From the NCBI GenBank assembly GCA_017562135.1, contig QEYB01000713.1, positions 310,001 to 374,000 of the forward strand: a stretch of DNA of 64,000 bases, written 5' to 3'. The notes beneath the pieces were generated by a model. That model saw only the letters and a list, made by a program, of their open reading frames with translations. It did not search any database and was not told the DNA's origin. Both the position numbers and the translations under genes were made by a program. The number at the start of each line of letters is the position of its first letter. The first letter of the stretch is position 1. Shown here one piece after another: positions 1 through 10,899 of the stretch. The stretch comes from Dipylidium caninum. Lineage: Eukaryota; Platyhelminthes; Cestoda; Cyclophyllidea; Dipylidiidae.

Positions 1-1800
1 CAAGACGAGGAGTTTAAGTGCTTCTCTTGGAAGATCCAAGCCTGTCTGCAGCATCCTTTAACTCATCTTAAAGAAGTTCCCTTTTGTGGAGGGGGAAGAA
101 CGAAGGGTACATGGAAATGTACACCAGACTTCGAAGGTGGCAAAGGACAATGCTACAGAAACACTCCTTTGAGTGCAAACCCGTAAGATTAAAAGTCTCT
201 CCTTGATATAATCACCCTCATAATTTCTATTTCATCACTGACTTGTTTGATTTCCTCCCTCGACTGACAAGTCAGTAGCAAGAAAGGCTTAACACGAAGT
301 GCGCAACCTTTCGACTTGACACTGTTGCGGCAACCCCAAAAAAACGTCCCATTTCGGGGTAAGGAGAATGGCCGGGCAGGAAAGGCGGCCAAAGGAGTTT
401 CTTGATGTCATTTGGGAAATTCGCGAGGCGTCCTTGCAGCTCCCATAAACATAAAACAATTAGTGGTGAAAAATTATTTCACGTTGTATTTTTCCGCAGT
501 CCATAAATATGCATTAGAGAAAAAACAAAATCAGTTGTGGAAGAGTTATTTCATGTTGTATGTCTTGTAACTCATAAATATGCCTCGGGACGAAAACAAT
601 GGTACACAATCGGTTCCCAGGGAAAAGGCTAAGGCCTCCCTAGTTTCCTTTCTCGTTCGCATTCCTCCGAGGCGATGTCCTGAGCCTCTCAAGTCCATTC
701 CACATGCTCGAGTGGGTCTGTGATGATCGAATTTAAACCCAAGTGGGTTTTGTAAGGGCGCCAGACCAGTTTAGAGCCATGAAGGGCATTCTTGGCTCGA
801 AAAATTGCCCACTTTGAAATGAGGCAGTGCTTTTCTACTGCCCCGACAAGCACTGGAAGATTTGGCCTGCAACTGTGAGATTGGAAGTACGACTCCTATG
901 CGAGACGTGGGATAATAGAGTAAAGGGCCACCCTGAAGCTCGACTGGCGCTGAGAATGCGCGTTGTTCGGACAAGGCCCCTGTCAATTGTGGACGGGCTC
1001 CGCGTAGGTAGCCAAGTGCGACCCAAGTGCAGTTGCCCAGTCTGCCGTGCAGGGTATAACAATTTAGTCGTTTACTTATCACAGCCTGCTTACCCCTCCT
1101 CACCCCTTTCCCGCGGGTGATGTTAATTTAGGCTAAAAGGGAGCACAGAAGACCATTCCGTACCTGTCCATTTAAATTAAAGCTTCTCCGCCTAAAAGAG
1201 CGTCCTGTCGAGTGAGGATACTGTTGCAATTTGTCGGGAGGCTTCTCTATCCCGATCCCAGGCATGTGGGCGTAAATAAATTTCCTGCTTCCGCAACATT
1301 TACAGCGGCATGTTAATGCGTTGGCCACGTGAATTTGAGGAAGACATCATTCACTTCTGCAAAATAGACAATTAAAATACTCGTGTATGCGGTGTTTCGT
1401 TCAAACGCGGGTCGGTTGGTGAAATTTCGCGCAGTGACTAGCCACGGCCGAAGACATGAGAGTCGGTTAGATACAGTGAGTGAGGCCAGGACATTTAGGG
1501 AAAAAATAGGGTAACTTTTTAATTTGATCTAACCAAATTCATGAGCTTGTAGCGAATTTCCGCTCCGCTCGGTCGGTGGCCGGAGTCGACATACTACTTA
1601 AATGGAGGCTTTAAACGAGAATTCGACTAAAAGGGAAATCGGAGTAAAAAGGATTTGCATTCGGGCTAGCATGTCCGGTAAGTGATAAAAAAGGAGTGGG
1701 GAGATTTGATTTATGCTTGAAGCTATTCTTGGGACCCTCAAGTTCCCAAAATTACACGGTTATTTCCTGTCAGAGGGAGAGAGATGGACTGGACTAATAA
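1..1800. other. no gene recognised
   Basis: Short ORFs occur on both strands but none has a recognisable domain, a clear splice context or coding-like composition. The sequence AT/GC mix resembles intergenic DNA elsewhere in the window. I see no tRNA-like cloverleaf or rRNA segment. Confidence 0.5.
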
Positions 1801-2031
1801 CTGCGCCACTTGATGGCATCACAGCCTGACTACTTTATTGTGCAAATTCTCCCGCCTCTTCTCATTGTACCGCGAGACCAAAACTCCCACGATGACGTCG
1901 CGGAAGATGGGCAAAACCTACTCCAAGTGAAGAGGCCTCCTGGTTGCAAAAGCCACCTTGAGTGCAGAGAGGGGAGGAGGGTGGGCGGCGTGACAGTCTG
2001 CCATTGTTCCCCTCAGCAACTGAGACTGTAC

Positions 2032-2662
2032 CTGCATGACATGGGCACTTCCCACTGCAGGAAGTGAGGGAAGGTGGAGGTGTGGAGAGCCAACTTCCCT
2101 GGGCAAAAATAGTAGCCAGTGTTTTATGGTCTCGTCGAAGACTAAATGCATAAACTTCAGAAGAAAAGTAGGGATCAACTGGGGAGAGAGAGAGAGTGAG
2201 AGAGTGGGAGAGAGGGAAAGAGAAATTAAAGAGGTACAATCAAAATTGACATGCCTTCTCTTCTAATTGAAAGTCCATCATCTGAGCATGGCTGTGCAAC
2301 ACCGAGCAAAGATTGCTCCATATAACAGAACGGAAGAATGGAGGTGAATGCCGAGTTGGGAGAACGTAACTAAATGCCAAGCAACATCACCTAATGGCTA
2401 CACAGTTTCCGCAGACTTTTCACACTGAAAACACAAATTAATAAAATAGATTTTGGAGAGGAAATCACTTGTAGACTAGGGGCTTCCTCCTTCCGGACGG
2501 GGGAAGACGAGGGTGACAGTCACCTCCACAAATCTCAAACTTTTCCTCAGGGCGAAAAGAACGCCTTTTAAAGTGTTTCACGGGGGAATCTTCCGCCTTC
2601 CTCTTGGCCTTTCCAGTCCCTGACGAAGTGGCTGCGGGGTCTGCTAAGGCGGCAGTCACAGA
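2032..2662 (-). CDS. candidate two-exon minus-strand gene fragment, unknown
   Basis: Not recognised. On the minus strand an open exon at 2662-2524 lies between an AG acceptor and a GTGACT donor. It encodes a basic, nuclear-localisation-like stretch (GKAKRKAEDSPVKHFKRRSF) followed by RPEEKFEICG. It ends in phase 1. The next plausible exon, 2098-2032, begins after the acceptor TTTTTGCCCAG, accepts phase 1 and ends at a GTACAG donor, so the frame stays open. The composition of the first exon (Lys/Arg/Glu rich, few rare codons) is the main coding evidence. Neither the start nor the end of the gene was located. It could instead be a chance ORF pair; no family is proposed. Confidence 0.35.
2184..2230. 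repeat. GA-rich simple repeat
   Basis: An interrupted GAGA/GAGT purine tract of the (GA)n type. It produces the serine/leucine-rich ORF seen on the opposite strand, which is therefore not a gene. Confidence 0.8.
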
Positions 2663-3611
2663 CTTCAGAATTTATAGGAGCCCTTACGGGGAAATACTAC
2701 TAGTCCCGAAATAGGGATATAAACAAACTTTAGCACCGCGACGTGTCATGTCCTCAGCAAAACAACTTTTATGCGATAAACTCTCAGATCTGCCACTACT
2801 CACGAGTTTGAGCAATTTTTCCCCCCGAGACGTTTGTCCGTGAAGGCGAAAGCTGTCGGGCTTTGGAAGTGGTGGGCAGAGGGGCGAACACTCAGCTTCG
2901 CCCCAATCTCCTCGCCTTCGAATGATGTGATTCAGTGGACCTCATGTGGTCACCACGTAAAGCGCCGTTTGGAAGGCGCCGTTTGTTCCTAAGTCAGAAC
3001 CTCGGCGAAAAGTGGCTGACTTCCACGGGTGATGGACGCTGATTTTCTGTAGAACCACCCGTCTTAACGCGCCATTTACAACACGAAGGCTTCAAGCCGG
3101 GCTGTAAAAGTGACGTACTAAAGAAATGGAAAAAGTGGGTTTCACCCTTTAAAAAAACACACGGCTTGTCTAATCACTGAAGATAATTTTCAAAATAATC
3201 GGGGTATTTTAATGACTACCTCTTCCTTGTCACCAGCATGGTAAGTAAAGTTTAAACTTCGTTAGCAGCTAAAATCACACGGCCAAAGTCGACTTGGCAT
3301 TTCTCGCTCCCTCCTCCCCACTTCTTTACCCTCACGCCCCCCGCCCCCCCTCGCGGGCGACCGGCGTAAACGAGCCATCACGAAGACGAAGAAAACCCGC
3401 TCTCCGACTGTCAGCGCACCAGAGCCGCCCGAACAACACGCTTGCAATGGAATGACTGTTAAAATTAGCAACCGCGCTGTCTCAGGCTCAGAAATCCTAA
3501 TTATTCCTCACTTGGACCGATCCACCCTTCTATTCAGGCTTCCTACCACCCTCGTATTCTTTCCTTTTACTATAAATCAGAGGAAATGTCATCGCGCACA
3601 CTCTCACGTGA

Positions 3612-3790
3612 ATGTGTGTGATGGGAGACAGCGCCGACGATGAAGACGTCGATGTCGACATCGACGACGGGGGCGCGAAGGAGTCGCCTCCTCCGGGCAC
3701 ACGCCCGTTTGACGCGAATACGGCGGCAATGCCTGTGAAGTGCACGGTGGAGATTCCGCTCCATATTGCGATTTATGGACCGGGTTCACA
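3612..3790 (+). CDS. candidate first exon, acidic N-terminus, unknown
   Basis: Not recognised. Within a GC-rich stretch an ATG (about 3624, ATGGGAGAC) opens a strongly acidic N-terminus, MGDSADDEDVDVDIDDGG, followed by a proline-rich stretch (AKESPPPGTRPFDANTAAMP). The composition and the preceding C-rich 3290-3430 segment suggest a promoter-proximal first exon. GTGAAG after the AAMP codons could serve as donor, but I could not find a convincing second exon. The opposite strand is also open here, so orientation is uncertain. It could be non-coding CpG-rich DNA. Confidence 0.3.
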
Positions 3791-4079
3791 TTTAATCAGA
3801 AGTACATGCGCCGCGGGGCGGAGTGCTCTGCTTTGTCGGCAGAATACTTACCGTCCTCTCGCTCTCAACACGCATGTTAAGTCATGTGAGCGGACAATGG
3901 ACGGGTGTAAAGTTGAGGCGTTGGAATTTGGCACAGACTACTGGAGTTTAAGTCCCTTCACCGTCCGAGGTGATTTAATCCCGTCAACTGGAAAGAGGCG
4001 TCTTGACAGTCTGAGTGTTTGTGTCTCCTCGTCACGTGAATATATGAGACGAGGCCGGTTGTGAAGGCGAGACGGGGAG

Positions 4080-5870
4080 GTTGGAAGCACAATGGAAGTC
4101 AAATTTGATGATTTTTGAATTTGTCTACGTCAGTTATGACAGGCAGTGGAGTTTTTGTACTTTTGGGCTACAGTTTCCCTCCTCCCCCCGCCAGGCCTAA
4201 CGCGAGCCGCTTCAGTCAGTCATAAAAAGTGGATTTACTTTGGAAGAAATATGAACTCTAGAGGGAATGTTTAGTGCTTTCTAATGGCCTCTCACGCCCT
4301 GGATTTGTTGGGGGGAGGAGATGCTCTCCAAGGACCAAACACGTCCTTCTGGAGGGAGGCTCAGGTCGGTCATTTTGGTCTCATTAATCTGCCCTGTCTT
4401 CTGCTCGACGAGAGAAAGAGCCCTGGAACTACCACTTAAGAAGCGGTGTTTGCAAGGAGGCATTCGACGGACCGAAGCCACCTCGACGAAAATGCGAGTC
4501 GGTCGGGCAAACACCGCAACTGAAAAAGGTCATCTGAGTTGGACAAACTTTGCGGATATGTTTTGAGTCTGGCAGTGGCGAAGGGAGATGGCAGGCGCAG
4601 ATTATTCACAGTATGTCTGCAAAAAATCGTCCTGTCAAAATTAAGCGAAATTGAAGGTTTAAGTCCCACATAATGTGGCAGTTCTCGACGGAAGGTGAGT
4701 AGCATGGCGAAGTAGAGAAGTGAGGCTCGCGATTGCCCTTTCTGCTCAAGAAGTTTGACAGGACGGGGCGATGGTGTCACTAGACACCGAATTCGCCATC
4801 TGACGGTGACGACGTCTGTCGTCTTTACTTATTTATAAAACGACTGCAATTGTCCACTGACGAGATTGGCATAAGTCTCGGACGCTCGTCTCACCTCATC
4901 CCTGCCTTGTTTCGGGGCAGGGATGCGCAAATGTACTCAGTGGGACGTTTTTTCCCCTCCAAGGACATAAAATAGCGGGTTTAAAGTTAACTTCCTCTAT
5001 TAGGTGAGCGAACGTCTCGAAGAGGCAGGGAGCGTCGATTGTATTAGAGCAACCTCCTTGCGAGGGAAAAGTAGCTGGGTTGATGAATGGGGAGAAGGTG
5101 ATCGAGGTGGTTGTCATCCCAGTTGCCGTGTATTGAAAGAAAAGGCAAAATTTCCCACTTACCCAACTCTCCTCTTACATGAATGAGGCAACCTCCATGC
5201 CATCCATCTTGGGCACGCTTGACTATGCTAACTTTTAGGAGAAAAGAGGACGAAAGGAGGACCTTCATTGCTTACGAGGAACACTGGACTTGGAGTCAGT
5301 ACTTCCCCTGAACCCATAAATATGGCTGACCTTTGAGGCATCCTAACTATGCACTGGGGCCTTTCCGTCCCGCGTCACATATACGAAATTTTATTTATTC
5401 AAAGCCTCCGCGGAGAAGAAGTGAGCGATTTTGCAGAATTCTGTCCCGCTGAATTGTGCAAGAGCGACATCCTCGAAGTCAACAAAATTTCCACTTCAAG
5501 GAGGAGGAGAGTTGGTGATGAGAAAAGATCTCTCACGTAAACTGGTGATTTCATGTTAAAAAAAGGAATTTATTACAAATTTGGTTCCGTAGTTTCAAAT
5601 GTACATATATAAGTGCAACTTGTGAGTTCCCTCAAACACACTCGCAGGGCCAAACCAACGTATGGTTGCAAAAGAAGGGGAAGAAGCGGGAGGACGAGGA
5701 GGAGGAAGAGGGCGGCGAAGACGCGAAAATTGAAATTGGACATACATATCTACAGAAGGCTTGGATCAGTGTCTCCCTGCATCTGTTCGTTGGCATTAGA
5801 GAAGGCGAGAAGTGTGCGAAAACTGGCGCATTCAGGCAGTGTCACAGAGACATGTTGAACTAATGCATGA
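4080..5870. other. no gene recognised
   Basis: Several ORFs of 60-115 codons overlap one another on opposite strands with no preferred frame. The segment 5690-5720 is purine-rich (GAGGAGGAGG type) and gives a poly-Glu/Arg reading. It precedes the 3' end of the minus-strand GPCR gene, so part may be its 3' UTR. Confidence 0.45.
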
Positions 5871-5873
5871 GCC

Positions 5874-6990
5874 TTACTGCGTTTTCCCATCTTCTTGCAA
5901 ATTACAACAGGTCTCCTGGGTGCTGCTCGGTTCTCGGTGAAATGAAGCAAAGCACCGATCGAGCATGAGGATTTTGGCCAGTATGTAGCGATAGCGTTTG
6001 CTGTGGGCAACATAGACGAAGAAATTGGCAGTAGAGTTGACCAAGGAGCCAAAATTGGCAATGACCGTCAGGACCTCGGAGACATAGTTTATTTGTCCGC
6101 CCTCGATTTCATGAAAGACAGTATAGAAGTGCATAACTGAAGCAGGAATGGAAGGTGTGGAGCAGATTATGAAGGTTATTAAGACGGTGTGTAAGATCTT
6201 GACGATTCGATAGTGTTTCCTGGAGGGGGCATCCTCCTGTTTCTGGAAATGGTCCTGGTGGTCGTGTCGTTGCAGCAGTTGGTGAGGCGATTGTGTTATC
6301 CAACGCTGTTGATTAAAATTGGTGTTCACCAGTCGTAGTTTAGTTTTAACAACGGCGTTTATTCGCAAAGTGGTGGCCACGGAGAGGGTGACCATTAGAG
6401 TGACAGGTGCCAGTGTTAGCACAACACAGTCGATCAGAGAGTGAATTAATCGTGTTAATTTGGTGATGGAATCATCAATTTTGGGAGACTTCTTGGCAAT
6501 CCCATAGATAAGTACGGGAATACGCATGAAGCAGGAGAAGAGACAGAGGAAAATGAGAATAGCTGCGACCTTTTTAACGCTCCACAACACCTTGAATTCA
6601 ACAGGTTTGAGGAAATAAAGTAATCGCTCCACGGCGATCACCACCACCAACCAATTGCGATAGAGTTCAAAGACATTAATCATGTAGAAGATGAATCCAA
6701 ATGCCAAAAGGACTATTAAACTGACGGAATGCCACTGAATCTTGGGGAAGGAAGCGTCGGACACCCCAGTGGAGGAACATGAAAAAGAGGAAAAATATAT
6801 CCACCACTGCGATGGCTGACAGAAGGAGGCGAGTGCTAAGTGTTGTCGAGGTGTCACGTTTGAAGAGAATGAGACTAAGAGCACTTGTTACGATCCCGAC
6901 GACGCATACAGGGCCTCCCAAATAGCCCATGGTGACGAGTTTCAATCTGTTCGCCATGAGCGCTTGTTGTATGTCGGCAGAGGTGGTCAT
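5874..6990 (-). CDS. atypical rhodopsin-family GPCR, single exon, one frameshift
   Basis: A seven-transmembrane receptor of about 370 residues, expected at the plasma membrane and G-protein coupled. It starts at 6990 (MTTSADIQQ) and ends near 5874 (QEDGKTQ). TM1 (about residues 19-43) and TM2 (53-74) are in one frame; TM3 onwards is in another. Removing one base from the GGGG run at 6744-6747 joins them. TM3 ends in VVVIAVERLLYF (ER in place of DRY), TM4 is AAILIFLCLFSCFM, and TM5 is followed by a long charged loop with Gln/His. TM6 carries FIICSTPSIP instead of CWxP, and TM7 carries VNSTANFFVYV instead of NPxxY. I see no Cys at the start of TM3 or in loop 2, so the usual disulfide appears to be absent. 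Class A is clear; the ligand is unknown. A flatworm-specific orphan or neuropeptide-like receptor is plausible. The frameshift may be an assembly error or mark a pseudogene. Confidence 0.85.
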
Positions 6991-6999
6991 GGCTGTCTA

Positions 7000-9900
7000 A
7001 AGAGTGGTTCCATGTAGGGATCTCGAGTTCTTCAGATGTCTGCGCCTTGAAGTATCGGATGGTCGGAGGGATTGGTGGTTCGTGTGCGCTTGCAAGAAAT
7101 GACGTGGGAAACGAGGCGACGGCCTTGTTGGCTGTAGAAACCGCGATGCGTCACAGCTCGGCCTGCGATTGGCTAAAAGGTCCAAGATTGTCACAAAGTG
7201 ATTGGACCCGCATTTGCCTATTACAGTAAGCCAGATGAATACGCAAATCCAAACTAGATATTTCCATTGTATGTTTTAGGTTCTCTATTTTTATAGAGAG
7301 CCGAAGTCTTTACCATGAACTGAGAGCACGTTATTTAAAGCTTACGGCTCCCTCAAGAAAATACATTTACGAATAGCGCAATAACGACTAATCGTTTAAT
7401 TGCATTTTGTTTGCACCAAAATTTTTTGTTTGCCACCTGTGCATTATCAACATACAGCGGAACGATTTTAGCAAAGTCAAGAGTTCAGAAGGTGAACGAG
7501 GAAACTGTTGAATGATACCATTAAAGGATGTAAGTAATATGAAATGCATACCGGCAAGTTGGGTGAGTGAAAATGCTACCCCGAGTATGTGGGTGGGAAG
7601 AGGATCAGTCCGTGGATGGCTAATTCGTGGTGACGCATTAAAATGCGGAAGGAGTCACTCGAATCGCTTCGATCGGGCAGCGTGCCGATGATTCATCGGC
7701 CGAACAAGTACGGGGGCAGCCGCTAGTCCAATGAAAACGTCCCGAGGCAACGGTAAAACACAAAACTACCACCTCCCATTGTACATTCCTTAATTCATTC
7801 ATTAATTTCGTATCTCTCCTCACAGCCCGACAAAATTTGCGGTTGTGAAAGGAGGTGACTCCTACGCTAATACTTTTACCAAAAGGGGGATGCGCAAAAC
7901 AGGCTTAAATAAAGTTGATTTGTGTAACGACACGTGCAAATGGAAGTAACAACTTTGATGAAGATCAAAGTGGGAGCTTATGAAGTTGTATTTGGGACTG
8001 AAAAGTTTGCTCCAACGGTTGTAAAAAGGCCTTCTTTGGCCCAAAATTTAATATTACCTCTGTCAAGGAAATGGAATTCCTTTGGATTCCAAATTAAGCT
8101 CTAATTATCCGAGGTGTAGTGGTCTTACGTTGGCGCGACTGAAGTAAGCGGAATGCTGATTGCCTTCTGTACAAACATTTCGTGACGGCATCCCTCGTGC
8201 TAGACGCTGTAGTCTAGTCTTGTCCAAACATAAGAATTTTCTGACAGACTTTATCTACTTACCACATGCTGAGAATTAGAAAACTTTGTTAGACGCCTCG
8301 ACTCTCAAAAAAAGAGGCAGCAAAACGGTGCGGTTGAAGGCGGTAGATTGCCTATGGTCAAAATGACACGGTCGAGATTTTATGGGTCATTTACTTCAGC
8401 AGAAATTTTAAACATTACTGAGATAAATTTATAAGATACGCTAGTGATAAGCTTACTACCCCGATTACGCAATCGCGGAGGTGATGCGAAACTTCATCCC
8501 GATTTCCTTAACGCATACCACCAGTGTAAGAGTTGTTCAACTCTGCGCCAAAGAATAAATTTTATTTAAAATGATAACTTATGTTTCGAATAATAGGCGG
8601 GCGGAAAATTCGAGGAGAGTGCCGCCTCAAGGGCAGAGCGGTGGAAAGTGAAATTCATTTGTTTAAGATGCCTCAAACGCTATTGTCATAGAGATAAGTG
8701 AAGTGAATTTCAAATAAAATAGCATAAATTTAATGGATAAGGAAAAGTGGCTTTTCTTATACAAATAATTAAGAATATGGGATCGCATGACAAGTGCTGC
8801 TGTTATTTCTCGTCAGCCTCATTATATTTCGTAATTTCGCCCCTGACCTGTGCATATGCGTGTCAAGATTTTTTAAAGGGCCACCTCAATGATATGGAAT
8901 GCAATGATAGTTATAGTGGATTAATTGCCTTCCCAATGGAATAAGAGGTGGTAGTAAAACCTTATAAATACACCTTACTGACAGAAATTCGTAACTCGTG
9001 ACAAAACGTATACAAAATCAAACGATTGTTTGCGGTAATTTCGAGGAGCCCATCATCCTTGATAGAGGCGAGGGGGAGAGTTTAATTGCACTATGCGGAC
9101 TGTTCGGTGAGGTTAGACCGAGAATGGGGCGAACAAGCCTTGCTAAAATTGGGGCATAAAGCATCCAAGGAAAGATTGCAGAGGATTGCTTTGTGAAATA
9201 CCCTCCACAGTTATTTGAAGGCCTTAAGGCCGTAATTTGTTGAATATATGGAGTTCAAAGCGTCATGAATTTGTTATATTCCACCCGAGAATTCCTTTTT
9301 TGAGTAACTTATATGACTTTTGTGTAATAGAGTACACACCACTCCTTGCTTCACTGAAATAGGAATCCTGACGGCTATTCTTAACTTATTAGTGATGAAG
9401 CAATCCAAAATCATAAAGAACATTAAGATGCATTGTTGCCGTTAGATTACGGAGAAAGTGTTCAACAAAAGATAAAAACGGGAAATATCAAATCTTCAAT
9501 ACATTATGCTTTTTTTAGCATAGAACCTTTTGTTATAAGTAGCTGAGAGATATCTACCTGCTATGGAAGGAGACAACACCTTAAAATTAAAGTATGACCG
9601 TCCTATTCCCCAGATGACGCCAATTCCTGCGGCAGAACCCCTCCGAGTTGGAACAGATGGAGGTTCTTATCCGTGTTGCCAGAGAGCAAGAATTGTGCAA
9701 TCTTCCCTAAACTGATAACTGCAACACACTTAGGTAAGAATGTGTCGGAATCACACATGCGACTGTCTTAGGAATGACGGCATTAAACCGGTTGACGTAA
9801 ATTTTAGGGACTTTAATACTTTATAAGGCTACAATTACACGGAATACTTCCGGTGCCTTAGGCTGTTGAATGCTCGTCAGTATTTACGCCCACCATCTCC

Positions 9901-10310
9901 ACTCGCAGTCTCCATGGGGTTATAGTGTATGCGCTAATAATGACAAAATTTCACCCTCAGAAAGGTTTAACTTTGGGTTACTCAACCGGGACTGATGCGA
10001 CATTTTGGTGGATCGAAAAGGTAAATTGTGCACGTGAGGAACAAAGAAAGTTCAAGAATTCCACGAGGGCTAAATTCTAGGGAATGGAAGGATCTTCTCA
10101 ATTCAACCAGAATTTCCTCCACCTATAACCTTTTTGCGTGAACCTCAAATTAGATATTATAGCCTATCATAAAAGTTGCCAACCCCGGGGTTGAGCTTCC
10201 GAGTTCTCACCGAAGACGTTGTAGCAGTTTCCTGGTTGAATTGAAATTAATTAACCCTAAAACAGATAAGCCAATGAATGGCTATTCTGGCATTGATGCA
10301 CTCCTAACTG
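7000..10310. other. no gene recognised
   Basis: Upstream flank of the GPCR (its promoter should lie just above 6990), followed by AT-rich DNA with dense stops in all frames. No ORF here has domain-like content, and I see no RNA gene. Confidence 0.5.
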
Positions 10311-10312
10311 CA

Positions 10313-10600
10313 TCACAGTGAGGTAGTAACATGAATTAGGGTAAAAAGTGAGGCCCCGTGCGAAACTACGTTTCTCTGCTTGCCCGCCCTAACTCCCAGT
10401 TTCACTTGGGTGGGGCTCCTCCTCTCGAGGCTCGGACAGCCGGCCTCATCCAGCCGAGCGATTTCATCCAGTTCTAGTTTTGCGTAGCTTAACTGTCCCT
10501 CGACACCTTCAAACTCGGCAGCATCGACCAATTCACTTGCCACACGAAAATCGTGCCATAAACTTTCGGGCGCCTGCCATCTAACCTCACTGCCTCTCTC
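10313..10600 (-). CDS. candidate coding exon, acidic helical, unknown
   Basis: The minus strand is open from an upstream TAA near 10,640 down to 10,313. The middle part reads like a protein: SELVDAAEFEGVEGQLSYAK followed by LELDEIARLDEAGCPSLERR, rich in Glu/Leu/Ala and compatible with a helix. No family is recognised and no neighbouring exon was found with certainty. It could be an isolated exon of a larger minus-strand gene or a chance ORF. Confidence 0.3.
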   Translation of the reverse strand, partial: ERGSEVRWQAPESLWHDFRVASELVDAAEFEGVEGQLSYAKLELDEIARLDEAGCPSLERRSPTQVKLGVRAGKQRNVVSHGASLFTLIHVTTSL

Positions 10601-10631
10601 AACAAGGTCTGAGCAGCTTTGTCCACTGTTT

Positions 10632-10886
10632 GTGGATTACTCTGGTACGTGGCCATTTCAGTTTCTAGGGTCTATTGAACAGGACAACAAAAAGATAAAT
10701 AAACAAACGGTTTTCAAGGTGTTTAAGTTATTCATGTTTTTATGCATAACATATGAGTGTGCCGTGTTGTCCATGCCTGTAGAAGAAGAATTTGCATATT
10801 GTCCACTCTCGAAGATTCACGATTTTTATATGGAGGTAGGAGAGCAAATGTTGGGTTATCTGATGCTCAGGAATGCCACAAAATAA
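10632..10886 (+). CDS. possible small secreted protein ORF
   Basis: An 84-codon ORF. From an internal Met (near residue 35) it reads MFLCITYECAVLSMPVEEEF, resembling a short signal peptide followed by an acidic mature part with one Cys. There is no homology that I recognise and no clear promoter. The upstream half (lysine-rich) may be non-coding. It is kept only as a weak candidate. Confidence 0.2.
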   Translation: MDYSGTWPFQFLGSIEQDNKKINKQTVFKVFKLFMFLCITYECAVLSMPVEEEFAYCPLSKIHDFYMEVGEQMLGYLMLRNATK

Positions 10887-10899
10887 GTTTATGAAATAT

